DNA from: Brevundimonas sp. SH203
GTDB taxonomy: Bacteria; Pseudomonadota; Alphaproteobacteria; Caulobacterales; Caulobacteraceae
Direction: 5' to 3'
NCBI RefSeq assembly: GCF_002157625.1
Contig: NZ_BDMM01000001.1
Coordinates: 248,001 to 312,000, forward strand
DNA: 64,000 nucleotides
Within the stretch, counting starts at the first letter, position 1, and each line of letters starts with the position of its first letter. The notes under the pieces are model-generated. The model saw only the letters and a program-made list of their open reading frames with translations, had not been told where the DNA came from and made no database searches. Below, in pieces: positions 1 to 8,634 of the stretch. Both the position numbers and the translations under genes were made by a program.

Positions 1-432
1 GTGCAGCAGACGAGTGTTGATGCTGTCGCGCTGGCTCAGCACCTCGTCCAGCTCCATCGAACCGACCACGGTGCGCAGATTGGTCATGCAGAGCTGCGAG
101 ATCGCATAGGGCAGATCGTCGACGCGATAGGCGGCGCGCGCGGAATCCATCACCTGGATGAAGACGATGCCGTCGACCTTCACCATGGCGTTGTCCTTGG
201 TGATGACCTCCTGGGTCGGGACGTCCAGCACCTGTTCCATCATGTTCATGCGACGACCGACCCGTTCCACGAACGGGGTCAGGAAGCCGATGCCGGGGCT
301 GAGGGTCTTGGTGTATTTGCCGAACCGTTCGACCGTGAATTCACGGCCTTGCGGCACGATCTTGATCACGCTGATCAGCAGCACGATGGCCAGCAGCAGC
401 ACGACCCCGGCGAAAATGGTGGTGACGTCCAT
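1..432 (-). CDS. SPFH/Band 7 (stomatin/paraslipin-like) membrane protein, C-terminus outside window
   Basis: The 144 visible codons give an N-terminal hydrophobic segment (about residues 5-24) followed by an SPFH domain. Recognisable features are IVPQGREFTVERFGKY, LSPGIGFLTPFV, the stretch around QVLDVPTQEVITKDNA, and VVGSMELDEVLSQRD, all typical of QmcA/stomatin/HflC relatives. Such proteins form large oligomeric membrane assemblies linked to lipid microdomains and protease control. The ATG at 432 has a strong Shine-Dalgarno (GGGAGGA, 6 bases upstream). The 75 bases up to the preceding gene on the same strand hold only this leader. QmcA, paraslipin and HflC cannot be told apart without the C-terminal half, so no symbol is given. 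In many genomes an NfeD-like protein is the neighbour; that side lies outside the window. Confidence 0.88.
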   Translation of the reverse strand, partial: MDVTTIFAGVVLLLAIVLLISVIKIVPQGREFTVERFGKYTKTLSPGIGFLTPFVERVGRRMNMMEQVLDVPTQEVITKDNAMVKVDGIVFIQVMDSARAAYRVDDLPYAISQLCMTNLRTVVGSMELDEVLSQRDSINTRLLH

Positions 433-507
433 TCAAGATCCTCCCTGAGGCATCGACCCTACCCGCTGCGCGCGAGCGGCGCCATAGAAACCGGCGGGCG
501 TCTTGTC

Positions 508-1599
508 TCAGGCGCCGTTACGCCGACGCCAGGCCCCGACCCGCGTCGCCACGTCCCGCTCGATGTCGCCGTAGAACAGATTGTAGGGCACGATCTTGCG
601 CCGATCCGCCCAGCTTCCGCCCGCCGTCAGGAAGTCGGCGTCCGGCGCACTGTGCCACAGCAGACCGCCGCGACATTTGGTCGAGATCAGCCGCCCGGTC
701 AGGGCCGGCCTCGCCCCCCATTCCAGGCCGGTGGCGTTGGTCGCGCCGCTGTGCTGACGCGCCTCGGCGCGGGGTTGATCGCTGTCGCCGGTGACGGGAT
801 TGACGCAGATCGGAGCGCTCTCCAGCCCGACCAGCTCGCCCCGTTCGTTCCACTCCAGCGCGCGTCGCAGGGCGCGGCGCGCGGACGATTCGTCGCCGTC
901 CTTGACCGACATCCAGGCCACTAGGCACCCAGTCTGGTCGGCGGCGTCGCAGGGGGCGATGCGGCCGTCGAACATGTCGCGGCTGACCAGGGTTTCGATC
1001 AGATAGGCGGCGGCCAGACGCGCCTTCAACGCCGGTTGGAGCTCCAGTTCCTCGCGCACCAGACGGGCCGCCAGTTCGCCGCCCTGCTCGACCCCGGCGA
1101 TAACGATGGGACCGTGGGGATGGTTGGCCAACCACAGGTCGAAGGCCCGCTTCACGTCGTCATAGGCGAAGGCCCGGGCCTCGCGCGCATCGTCGCGCAG
1201 CGTCAGCCGGGTATAGAGGCTGGCCTGGCGATACAGCGGCGCGCTGACCCTGGCCTCCCGCGCGAACGGCGAGGCGTAGTTGGGCAGGACCACCCGGCGC
1301 ATATAGGCGTTGGCCCGCGCGTCATCGATGGCGCCGTTCCAGCCCGATCCGCCGTCGAAAGTCGTCGGCATGACGAAGAAGACCGACGCCTGATCCGACC
1401 GTCCATCGTCCTGCAACGCCCAGGACAAGGCCGAACGATAGTCAGGCGCGGGCGGCGGCTTATAGGTCTGGAACGGAACCTGCGGGTCCAGCCCGGCCCT
1501 CAGGATGTCGCCGCTCCACACGGCGACGGCGGCGGTTACGACGAAGACGGCGGCGAACCCCGCATAGCCGACCCACTGTCTGAAGGACAGCCTGCGCAT
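508..1599 (-). CDS. DUF3089 alpha/beta-hydrolase-like membrane-anchored protein, nucleophile Ser apparently lost
   Basis: A 363-residue protein with one N-terminal hydrophobic segment (about residues 10-28), so probably anchored with a periplasmic domain. The layout (DYRSALSWALQDD, then VFFVMPTTFDGGSGWN, then ANAYMRRVVLPNYASPFAREARVSAPLYRQA, quoted here only as landmarks of 20 or fewer residues each or their parts) matches the DUF3089 family of lipase-like alpha/beta hydrolases. In that family the nucleophile elbow normally reads GHSQG. Here the same place reads AGVEQGG, with Glu at residue 171 (codon 1087-1089). This could be a non-catalytic member or one with altered chemistry. The ATG overlaps the hldD stop as TGATG, so it is probably translated in the same transcript. 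Family call is from memory; function unknown. Confidence 0.75.
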   Translation of the reverse strand: MRRLSFRQWVGYAGFAAVFVVTAAVAVWSGDILRAGLDPQVPFQTYKPPPAPDYRSALSWALQDDGRSDQASVFFVMPTTFDGGSGWNGAIDDARANAYMRRVVLPNYASPFAREARVSAPLYRQASLYTRLTLRDDAREARAFAYDDVKRAFDLWLANHPHGPIVIAGVEQGGELAARLVREELELQPALKARLAAAYLIETLVSRDMFDGRIAPCDAADQTGCLVAWMSVKDGDESSARRALRRALEWNERGELVGLESAPICVNPVTGDSDQPRAEARQHSGATNATGLEWGARPALTGRLISTKCRGGLLWHSAPDADFLTAGGSWADRRKIVPYNLFYGDIERDVATRVGAWRRRNGA

Positions 1600-2600
1600 C
1601 AGCGGTACGGATCGGCCGTGGACAGGAAGTTCTGGACGTAGCGGCGCACGCCCTCTTCCAATGGCGTCGACTGCCCCTCGAAGCCGGCCGCGCGAATACG
1701 GTCCATGCGCGCCTGGGTGAAATACTGATAGCGATCCCGGATCGAAACCGGCGTGTCGACATAGTCGATGGAGGGCGTCTTGCCGGCGGCGGCGAAGGTC
1801 GCCTTGGCCAGGTCGACGAACGACCGCGCCTGTCCCGACCCGGCGTTGAACACCCCCGACACCTCGGGCGACTGAAGCAGGAACTCGACAATATCGACCA
1901 CATCGTCGACATAGACGAAGTCGCGCATCTGCCCGCCGTCGGCATAGTTCGGATTGTGCGAGCGGAACAGGGTCACGGTCTCACCCGCCTGCACCTTGGG
2001 CCAGATTTGGGCCACGACCGACTTCATCCCCCCCTTATGGCCCTCGTTCGGACCATAGACGTTGAAGAATTTCAGCCCCGCCCACTGACGCGGCGCCTGG
2101 CCGCGATCCGCCTGTCGCACGGCATATTGGTCGAACAGCATTTTCGAATAACCGTAAGCGTTTAGCGGCCGAAGCTGGGACAAAGACTCCGCATCGTCAT
2201 CATCGTTGAACCCCGTCTCGCCGTCGCCATAGGTCGCCGCCGACGAGGCGTAGATCATCCGTGCGTCTCGAAGGGCGCACCAGTCCCACAGGTCGCGCGA
2301 CAGGGTGAAATTGGTCCGCAGGATCAGGTCCGCATCCGGCTCGGTCGTCGCGGAGATCGCCCCCATATGGACCACGACCTCGATCCGGTCGGCATGGCGT
2401 TCCAGCTGTTCGAACATCTCTTCGGGCGACCAGAAGTCGGCGATGGGGTGTTTGGCCAGGTTCTTCCACTTGGCCAGATCGGCGGTTTCCAGACGGTCGC
2501 AGACCACGACGTCATAGGCCGTCTCGGCCGTCAGCCGCGCCACGATGTTGGAGCCGATGAAGCCGGCGCCGCCGGTCACAACGATCATGCGCGGGGTCAT
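1599..2600 (-). CDS. hldD: ADP-L-glycero-D-manno-heptose 6-epimerase
   Basis: Last step of ADP-heptose synthesis: converts ADP-D-glycero- to ADP-L-glycero-beta-D-manno-heptose, the donor for inner-core LPS heptose. The extended SDR fold is clear: an N-terminal NADP-binding motif TGGAGFIGSN, MGAISATTEPDAD, the catalytic region SSAATYGDGE followed by NAYGYSKMLFD (YxxxK), and KFFNVYGPNEGHKGGMKSV. At 333 residues it has the family length. The chosen ATG at 2600 overlaps the hldE TGA by four bases (ATGA). An upstream in-frame extension exists but lies inside hldE and is not used; a second ATG at 2588 is possible but gives a shorter N-terminus. Translation is probably coupled to hldE, as expected for consecutive steps of one pathway. 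Confidence 0.95.
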   Translation of the reverse strand: MTPRMIVVTGGAGFIGSNIVARLTAETAYDVVVCDRLETADLAKWKNLAKHPIADFWSPEEMFEQLERHADRIEVVVHMGAISATTEPDADLILRTNFTLSRDLWDWCALRDARMIYASSAATYGDGETGFNDDDDAESLSQLRPLNAYGYSKMLFDQYAVRQADRGQAPRQWAGLKFFNVYGPNEGHKGGMKSVVAQIWPKVQAGETVTLFRSHNPNYADGGQMRDFVYVDDVVDIVEFLLQSPEVSGVFNAGSGQARSFVDLAKATFAAAGKTPSIDYVDTPVSIRDRYQYFTQARMDRIRAAGFEGQSTPLEEGVRRYVQNFLSTADPYR

Positions 2601-4078
2601 TGCTCTTGTCCTGTCGCCGGCGCGGCTTCCGGACCCGCCGTCATCTTTTCGATAGTCCGGGTGGTGGAAAAGCCGTCCTTGAAATCGGCCAGCTTCACCT
2701 CGCCGCCCCAGCTTTCGACCAGATCGCCGCCGACCACGCCTTCTCGCGTATAGTCCGAACCCTTGATCAGCACGTCGGGCTTCAGCCGCTCGATCAGGGC
2801 CAGCGGCGTCGGATCGTCGAAACTGGTCACGCGATCCACGCTGGCCAAGCCGCCGATGACGACCGCGCGGCTGTCCAGGTCGTTGACCGGCCGCCCCTCG
2901 CCCTTCAGTCGCCGGACCGAGGCGTCGGTGTTCAGCGCCACCACCAGCCGGTCGCACCAGCTGCGCGCCTGGGCCAGATAGGCGACGTGGCCCCGGTGCA
3001 GGATGTCGAAACAGCCGTTGGTGAAGCCGACCTTCAGCCCCTGACGCCTCCAGGTCTCCACATCGGCGGCCAGCTCCTCCAGAGGCGTCACCTTGGCGAC
3101 GGCGGCGCTGGCGTGCTGGCTGACCTCGGCCTCGATCAGTTCGGCGGGCGTGACCACGGCCGTCCCCGCCTTGCCCACCACCACGCCCGAAGCCAGGATG
3201 GCGAACTGCACCGCCGTTTCCAGCGACGCGCCCGCGCCCAGCGCGAGGCCGATGGCGGCCAGACCCGTATCGCCGGCCCCGGACACGTCAAACACCTCTC
3301 GCGCCCGGCCGGGGAAATGTCGCACAGCCTCGCCGCGCCGCGCCAGGCTCATGCCCTTGCCGGCGCGCGTGACGATGACGGCCTTGGCGGTCGTGGCGGC
3401 CAGCAGGGCGGCCAGCGCCGCCTCGACCTCGGCGTCCGTCCCGACCGGTAGGCCGGTCGCCGCCGCCAGTTCCGACGCATTGGGCTTGATGACGTCCACG
3501 GCGCCATAACGGGCGAAGTCCCGCCCCTTGGGATCGACCACGACCGGCGCACCCGACGCCTCGGCCGCCGTCAAAGCCGCAGTTATCAGATCATCGCCGA
3601 CCACGCCCTTGGCGTAATCCGACAAGAGATAGACCGAAGCACCTGAAAAGGCATCGGAATGCCTGACGGACGCAGGCGCCGCTTCGTCGTCCAGCCGCAG
3701 CAGCTGCTGCCCCGCCGAGACGAAGCGCGTCTTGACGATGGTGGCGGCGCCCGCAGGCCGGACCAGCACATCCTCGATGCCGGGTTCGGCGGCGATCAGA
3801 GCCGTCAGCTCCGCCCCCGCCGCATCGTCGCCGACGACGGCGCCCAGTCGCGCGACGCCGCCCAAGGCCGCAATGTTGCGCGCCACATTGCCCACGCCGC
3901 CGGGCATGGCGACGGTGCGCGCGGCGCGCAGAACGGGGATCGGCGCCTCGGGCGAAATCCGGCTGACCTCGCCATAGACATAGCGATCCAGCATCAGGTC
4001 GCCGACGCAGGCGATCTTCAGGCCGCGCACGCGCTCCAGCAGGCTTTGCAGGGCGCCCAGATCCAGGGTGTCAGACAT
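2597..4078 (-). CDS. hldE: Bifunctional heptose-7-phosphate kinase / heptose-1-phosphate adenylyltransferase
   Basis: Makes ADP-D-glycero-beta-D-manno-heptose for LPS core. Residues 1-320 form a PfkB/ribokinase-type kinase: GDLMLDRYVYGEVSRISPEA near the N-terminus, the glycine motif PGGVGNVARNIAALGG, and the ATP/anion-hole motif DVSGAGDTG around residue 268. Residues about 350-493 form a cytidylyltransferase-like domain with VGFTNGCFDILHRGH (HxGH signature) and a late GSDYTREGVVGG. At 493 residues it is the full-length fused form rather than separate HldA and HldC. It follows kdsA by 18 bases and overlaps hldD by four, so kdsA-hldE-hldD look like one operon supplying Kdo and heptose. Confidence 0.96.
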   Translation of the reverse strand: MSDTLDLGALQSLLERVRGLKIACVGDLMLDRYVYGEVSRISPEAPIPVLRAARTVAMPGGVGNVARNIAALGGVARLGAVVGDDAAGAELTALIAAEPGIEDVLVRPAGAATIVKTRFVSAGQQLLRLDDEAAPASVRHSDAFSGASVYLLSDYAKGVVGDDLITAALTAAEASGAPVVVDPKGRDFARYGAVDVIKPNASELAAATGLPVGTDAEVEAALAALLAATTAKAVIVTRAGKGMSLARRGEAVRHFPGRAREVFDVSGAGDTGLAAIGLALGAGASLETAVQFAILASGVVVGKAGTAVVTPAELIEAEVSQHASAAVAKVTPLEELAADVETWRRQGLKVGFTNGCFDILHRGHVAYLAQARSWCDRLVVALNTDASVRRLKGEGRPVNDLDSRAVVIGGLASVDRVTSFDDPTPLALIERLKPDVLIKGSDYTREGVVGGDLVESWGGEVKLADFKDGFSTTRTIEKMTAGPEAAPATGQEQ

Positions 4079-4096
4079 TCGCCCGACCTAGAGGAT

Positions 4097-4975
4097 TCAC
4101 GCCGCCTGCGCCACCGGCGCCTTGGCGCCCAGCTTTATGGCCAGGTCGTCGAAGGCGATCAGTTGCGCGGCCAAGGCTTCGAACTGACCGAGCGGCACCA
4201 TGTTCGGCCCGTCCGACGGCGCGTGGTCGGGATCGGGATGGGTCTCGATGAAGACGGCGTCCACGCCCACCGAAACGGCGGCGCGCGCCAGAACCGGCAC
4301 GAACTCGCGCTGGCCGCCCGAAGACGTGCCCTGCCCGCCCGGCTGCTGAACGCTGTGCGTCGCATCGAACACGACCGGGCAGCCGATGTCGCGCAACACC
4401 GGCAGGGCCCGCATGTCGCTGACCAGGGTGTTGTAGCCGAAGCTGGCCCCCCGTTCGCAGGCCATGACGTTCGGATTGCCGGCTCCGACGACCTTGGCGA
4501 TGACGTTCTTCATGTCCCACGGGGCCAGGAACTGGCCCTTCTTGATGTTGATGGCCTTGCCCGTCGCGGCGGCGGCCAGCAGCAGGTCGGTCTGGCGGCT
4601 GAGGAAGGCGGGAATCTGCAGCACGTCCACCACCTCGCCCACAGGCCCGCACTGGGCCTCGGAGTGGACGTCGGTCAGGGTCGGCAGGCCGGTCGTTTCG
4701 CGGATTTCGGCGAAGATCGGCAGGGCCTCCTTCAGTCCGATGCCCCGCGCCGCGCTGGCGCTGGTGCGGTTCGCCTTGTCGAAGCTGGTCTTGTAGATGA
4801 TGCCCGCGTTCAGCCGCTCGCCGATTTCCTTCAGCTGATGCGCGGTTTCCAGCGCGTGCTGGCGGCTCTCCATCTGGCAGGGGCCGGCGATGAAGGCGAT
4901 TCGCGCGCCGCCGCCGATGAGGACAGGCGTCCGAAGACCTTCGGACAACGTAATGACAGCGTTGGGTCGGCTCAC
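4097..4975 (-). CDS. kdsA: 3-deoxy-8-phosphooctulonate synthase (Kdo-8-P synthase), metal-dependent class
   Basis: Condenses phosphoenolpyruvate with arabinose 5-phosphate to Kdo 8-phosphate, the first committed Kdo step. Family landmarks are [57 protein letters not shown] and [12 protein letters not shown]. Both metal-free and metal-dependent KdsA exist. This one carries all four ligands of the metal-dependent class by comparison with the Aquifex enzyme: Cys33, His207, Glu244 and Asp255. E. coli-type enzymes have Asn in place of the Cys. Start is a GTG at 4975 with a weak ribosome binding site, so start confidence is moderate. First gene of the kdsA-hldE-hldD group; divergent from the photolyase gene. 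Confidence 0.96.
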   Translation of the reverse strand: MSRPNAVITLSEGLRTPVLIGGGARIAFIAGPCQMESRQHALETAHQLKEIGERLNAGIIYKTSFDKANRTSASAARGIGLKEALPIFAEIRETTGLPTLTDVHSEAQCGPVGEVVDVLQIPAFLSRQTDLLLAAAATGKAINIKKGQFLAPWDMKNVIAKVVGAGNPNVMACERGASFGYNTLVSDMRALPVLRDIGCPVVFDATHSVQQPGGQGTSSGGQREFVPVLARAAVSVGVDAVFIETHPDPDHAPSDGPNMVPLGQFEALAAQLIAFDDLAIKLGAKAPVAQAA

Positions 4976-5087
4976 AGGTACGGCTTTCTACATTCTATTG
5001 GGTCTGACGTGCGGGAATGCCGCGTGTCTCAGGCCATCAGTTGGCGCTCGTCGGCGATGAGCGCAAGTTATCACGGAGTTCGCCCGC

Positions 5088-6542
5088 TTGGCCAATACGC
5101 CCGTCATCCTCTGGTTCAGGCGCGATCTGCGGCTTCAGGACAATCCGGCCCTGAACCATGCGGCCGAGACGGGGCGGCCCGTCCTGCCGGTTTTCATTCT
5201 GGACCATCACTACGACCGCCCCATCGGCGCGGCGTCGCGATGGTGGCTGGACAAGTCGCTGCGCGCCCTGGATGCCGCGCTGAAGGATCGCGGCGCGCGT
5301 CTGATCCTGCGCCGGGGCGACAGTCTCGCGGCCTTGCAGGCGTTGATCGCGGAAACCGGCGCCGACACCGTCTTCATGAACCGCCTGTTCGAGCCGAAAG
5401 CCTTCGAACAGGACGCCGAAATCGCCCACGCGCTGAAATCTGACGGCGTCGACTTTCGCGGCTTCAACGGCGCCCTCATGTGCCGCCCCGGCGCCGTTCT
5501 GAACGGGTCGGGCAATCTCTACAAAGTGTTCACGCCCTTTCTTAAAGCCTTGCTTTCGATGGCGGAGGCGCCGTCGCATACGACCGGCCCGCGCCGTATC
5601 GAGACGCCCGGTCAAATCGCCGGCGACGCTCTGGACGACTGGGGCCTGCATCCCGCCGCCCCCGACTGGTCGGGCGGGTTCGACTGGACGCCGGGCGAGG
5701 CGGGGGCGGCGGACGCGCTGTCGACCTTCCTCGCCGAGGGCCTCGCGACCTATGCGAAGGACCGGGACTTCCCCGACCGCCCCGCCTCCAGCCGCCTGTC
5801 CCCGCATCTGCACTGGGGCGAGATCAGTCCGTGGCGCGCCATCGAACGCGCCCGCCAGGCCGCAGAGGCGGGCAAGGCCTCGTCCGCCGAGGCTGAAAAA
5901 TTCGTCGCCGAGATCGGCTGGCGCGAATTCTCGGCCCATCTGCTGCACCAGTTCCCCTACATCGTCGATCACGCTTTCCGCCCCGAATACGACGCCATGC
6001 CATGGCGCGACGATCCAAAGGGGCTTGGGGCCTGGAAGCGCGGGCGGACGGGCTATCCGGTGGTGGACGCCGGTATGCGCCAGCTGTGGACGACGGGCTG
6101 GATGCACAATCGGGTGCGGATGATCGTCGCTTCCTTCCTGATCAAACATCTGCTGATCGACTGGCGCGAGGGCGAGGCCTGGTTCTGGGATACGCTGGTC
6201 GACGCCGACCTGGCCAGCAATGTGCAGAACTGGCAGTGGGTCGCCGGTTCGGGCGCCGACGCCTCGCCCTACTTCCGCATCTTCAATCCCATCGCCCAGG
6301 GCGAGAAGTTCGATCCCGAGGGCGGCTATGTCCGCCGCTGGGTTCCCGAACTGGCCCGCCTGCCCGACCGCTGGCTCCACGCCCCCTGGACTGCCCCCGC
6401 CGAGGTGCTGCGCGACGCGGGCGTGCGCCTGGGCCACGACTATCCCCGTCCCATTGTCGAGCACGACAAGGCCCGCGCCCGCGCGCTGGACGCCCTGAAA
6501 GCCGTCTCGGGGCGCGGCGACGATCATAGCGATCGCGATTGA
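5088..6542 (+). CDS. phrB: Deoxyribodipyrimidine photo-lyase (class I photolyase/cryptochrome family)
   Basis: Light-driven repair of cyclobutane pyrimidine dimers using FAD. The protein starts VILWFRRDLRLQDNPAL, the usual beginning of the alpha/beta antenna domain. The FAD-binding half (about residues 200-470) contains SRLSPHLHWGEISP, FVAEIGWREFSAHLL, GYPVVDAGMRQLWTTGWMHN and NWQWVAGSGADASPYFRIFN. At 484 residues it has class I length. Start is TTG at 5088 with GGAG ten bases upstream; no ATG gives a complete N-terminus. The gene is divergent from kdsA, and the 112 bases between hold both leaders without an SOS box that I could find. A cryptochrome-like sensor role cannot be excluded from sequence alone, but the repair motifs are intact. 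Confidence 0.93.
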   Translation: MANTPVILWFRRDLRLQDNPALNHAAETGRPVLPVFILDHHYDRPIGAASRWWLDKSLRALDAALKDRGARLILRRGDSLAALQALIAETGADTVFMNRLFEPKAFEQDAEIAHALKSDGVDFRGFNGALMCRPGAVLNGSGNLYKVFTPFLKALLSMAEAPSHTTGPRRIETPGQIAGDALDDWGLHPAAPDWSGGFDWTPGEAGAADALSTFLAEGLATYAKDRDFPDRPASSRLSPHLHWGEISPWRAIERARQAAEAGKASSAEAEKFVAEIGWREFSAHLLHQFPYIVDHAFRPEYDAMPWRDDPKGLGAWKRGRTGYPVVDAGMRQLWTTGWMHNRVRMIVASFLIKHLLIDWREGEAWFWDTLVDADLASNVQNWQWVAGSGADASPYFRIFNPIAQGEKFDPEGGYVRRWVPELARLPDRWLHAPWTAPAEVLRDAGVRLGHDYPRPIVEHDKARARALDALKAVSGRGDDHSDRD

Positions 6543-6573
6543 CCCCCTTGCCCAGTAAGCCGAGAGTCCGAGC

Positions 6574-7794
6574 ATGAGCGTCGCCAGCGCCGATCTTCAA
6601 ACCGTCGTCCGCCAGACCCCGCGGGTCTTTGCGATGATGCTGCGTCTGTTGGCCCGGAACTGGACCTTCGGGCGGCTGACGGTCCGGCTGCCGAACGGCG
6701 AGACCCACGTGCTTCAGGGCGCCCGTCCCGGCCCCAGCGGCGTCCTGGACGTCAGGGACTACCGCTTCGCTCGCCGCGTCCTGGCCGCCGGCGACATCGG
6801 GTTCGCGGAAGGCTATATGGCCGGCGAATGGGACAGCCCCCATCTGGCCGCCCTGCTGGAGACGCTGGTCGACAACTACGACCACATCCGCCGCCTGTTC
6901 GACGGCAACTGGCTGATGATGGCCGTCAACTGGCTGTCCCACCGCCGCAATCGCAACAGCCGCACCGGGTCGAGAAAGAACATCCACGCCCATTACGACC
7001 TCGGCAACGCCTTCTACGCCCGCTGGCTGGACGGCTCGATGACCTATTCCTCGGCCCGTTTCGACCGGGCGGGCGAACCGCTGGAGGCGGCCCAGCGCCG
7101 GAAATACGCCGACCTCGCCCGGATGATGGGGATGCAATCCGGCATGACGGTGCTGGAGATCGGCTGCGGCTGGGGCGGCTTCGCCGAGTTCGTGGCGCGC
7201 GACATCGGCGCCTACGTCACCGGCATCACGATTTCAAAGGAACAGCACGATTTCGCCAGGGCCCGGCTGTTCAACGCCGGCCTGTCGGATCGGGCCGACA
7301 TCCGCTTGATCGACTATCGCGACGTTCAGGGCCGGTTCGACCGCGTCGCCTCCATCGAAATGTTCGAGGCTGTGGGCAAGGCATACTGGCCCGCCTATTT
7401 CGGCAAGATTCACGACGTCCTGACGCCCGGCGGCGTGGCGGGCTTGCAGATCATCACCATCCAGGACGCCCTGTTCGACGAATACAACGCCCGCACCGAC
7501 TTCATCCAGAAATACGTCTTCCCCGGCGGAATGCTGCCGTCCGAACAGCGGCTGGCCCCGGTGACGAAGGCTGCGGGCCTGAACTGGCAGGCGGTCGAGC
7601 GGTTCGGTCAGGACTATGCCGAGACGCTGAAACTGTGGGACGAGCGGTTCCAGGCGGCCTGGGGCGACATCAGCCGGATGGACGGCTTCGACGAGCGGTT
7701 CCGCCGTTTGTGGCGTTTCTACCTGGCCTATTGCGAGGCGGGCTTCCGTTCGGCCCGAACCGATGTGATCCAACTGACGCTTTCCCGAGGATGA
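6574..7794 (+). CDS. cfa: Cyclopropane-fatty-acyl-phospholipid synthase
   Basis: Transfers a methylene from S-adenosylmethionine to cis double bonds of membrane phospholipid acyl chains, usually for stationary-phase or acid stress. The SAM-binding motif VLEIGCGWGGFAEFVARDI lies around residue 192. Other family landmarks are HYDLGNAFYARWLDGSMTYS, VTGITISKEQHDFA, YRDVQGRFDRVASIEMFEAV and YLAYCEAGFRSARTDVIQL near the end. At 406 residues it is slightly longer than the E. coli enzyme. It begins 31 bases after phrB in the same direction and is followed after 10 bases by the sulfurtransferase, so the three may share transcripts. Confidence 0.94.
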   Translation: MSVASADLQTVVRQTPRVFAMMLRLLARNWTFGRLTVRLPNGETHVLQGARPGPSGVLDVRDYRFARRVLAAGDIGFAEGYMAGEWDSPHLAALLETLVDNYDHIRRLFDGNWLMMAVNWLSHRRNRNSRTGSRKNIHAHYDLGNAFYARWLDGSMTYSSARFDRAGEPLEAAQRRKYADLARMMGMQSGMTVLEIGCGWGGFAEFVARDIGAYVTGITISKEQHDFARARLFNAGLSDRADIRLIDYRDVQGRFDRVASIEMFEAVGKAYWPAYFGKIHDVLTPGGVAGLQIITIQDALFDEYNARTDFIQKYVFPGGMLPSEQRLAPVTKAAGLNWQAVERFGQDYAETLKLWDERFQAAWGDISRMDGFDERFRRLWRFYLAYCEAGFRSARTDVIQLTLSRG

Positions 7795-7804
7795 CGGCGC
7801 GCAC

Positions 7805-8629
7805 ATGAGCTTTCTGATTTCTGTCGAAGACCTGGCGGCCCAGCTGGGACGACCGAACCTGCGGATCGTCGACGCCAGCTGGCATCTGGACGGCCGCGAC
7901 GCCCGCGCCGATTTCGAACAGGCGCATATTCCGGGCGCGGTCTTCTTCGATCTGGACGCTGTGTCCGACCACGACACCGCCCTGCCCCATATGATGCCGA
8001 CCCCGGCGGCCTTCGCCGAGGCGGTCGGCGCCCTGGGCGTCGCGGCGGACGACCGGATCGTGATCTATGACACGGCCGGCCTGTTCTCGGCCGCGCGGGT
8101 CTGGTGGATGTTCAGGACGATGGGCGCGCGCGATGTGCGCGTTCTGGATGGCGGTCTGCCCTTGTGGCGCGAGCAGGGACATCCGGTCGCGCAAGGCGCC
8201 GCCCATCCCGAACAGGCCCGGTTCGACGCGGTCGCGACGCCCGGCGTCGTCGCCGCCCTCGACGATGTGCGAACCGCTCTGGACGGCGGCGCTCAGGTCA
8301 TCGACGCGCGCGGCGCCGCCCGATTCTCGGGCCAGGCGGCCGAACCGCGCCCGGGTGTCCGCAGCGGCCATATGCCGGGCGCGCTCAACCTGCCTTTCGG
8401 CCAGCTGCTCGATCCCGATGGCCGGATGAAGCGCGGCGAAGCCCTGCAACGGGCCTTCGTCGACGCCGGGGTGGATTTGAACAAGCCCGCCATCACCACC
8501 TGCGGCTCGGGCGTCACCGCCGCCATATTGACGCTGGGCCTGGCCGAACTGGGCAAGACCTCGCGTCTCTACGACGGCTCATGGTCGGAATGGGGCGGGC
8601 GCGCGGACACGCCCGTCCAGACCGGCTGA
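7805..8629 (+). CDS. sseA: 3-mercaptopyruvate sulfurtransferase (tandem rhodanese)
   Basis: Two rhodanese domains: an inactive N-terminal one (about residues 1-140, with IVDASWHLDGRDARADFEQA) and a catalytic C-terminal one (about 155-274, with VIDARGAARFSG and HMPGALNLPFGQLL). The active-site loop reads CGSGVTAAI. A CG[S/G]GVTA loop is the mercaptopyruvate form, whereas thiosulfate sulfurtransferases carry CRKGVTA, so mercaptopyruvate is the likely donor. Acts in the cytoplasm on sulfur transfer and possibly cyanide or persulfide handling. The start ATG is ten bases after cfa. The end lies five bases from the stop of the convergent symporter gene, leaving no room for a terminator. Confidence 0.92.
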   Translation: MSFLISVEDLAAQLGRPNLRIVDASWHLDGRDARADFEQAHIPGAVFFDLDAVSDHDTALPHMMPTPAAFAEAVGALGVAADDRIVIYDTAGLFSAARVWWMFRTMGARDVRVLDGGLPLWREQGHPVAQGAAHPEQARFDAVATPGVVAALDDVRTALDGGAQVIDARGAARFSGQAAEPRPGVRSGHMPGALNLPFGQLLDPDGRMKRGEALQRAFVDAGVDLNKPAITTCGSGVTAAILTLGLAELGKTSRLYDGSWSEWGGRADTPVQTG

Positions 8630-8634
8630 TCCCT

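Noticed and set aside
1..924. 307-codon plus-strand frame at the window start
   Set aside because: Antisense to the SPFH gene and part of the DUF3089 gene; low-complexity His/Asp/Arg product.
3659..5443. 594-codon plus-strand frame across hldE, kdsA and the phrB start
   Set aside because: It covers three well-supported genes on both strands and shows no conserved motifs.
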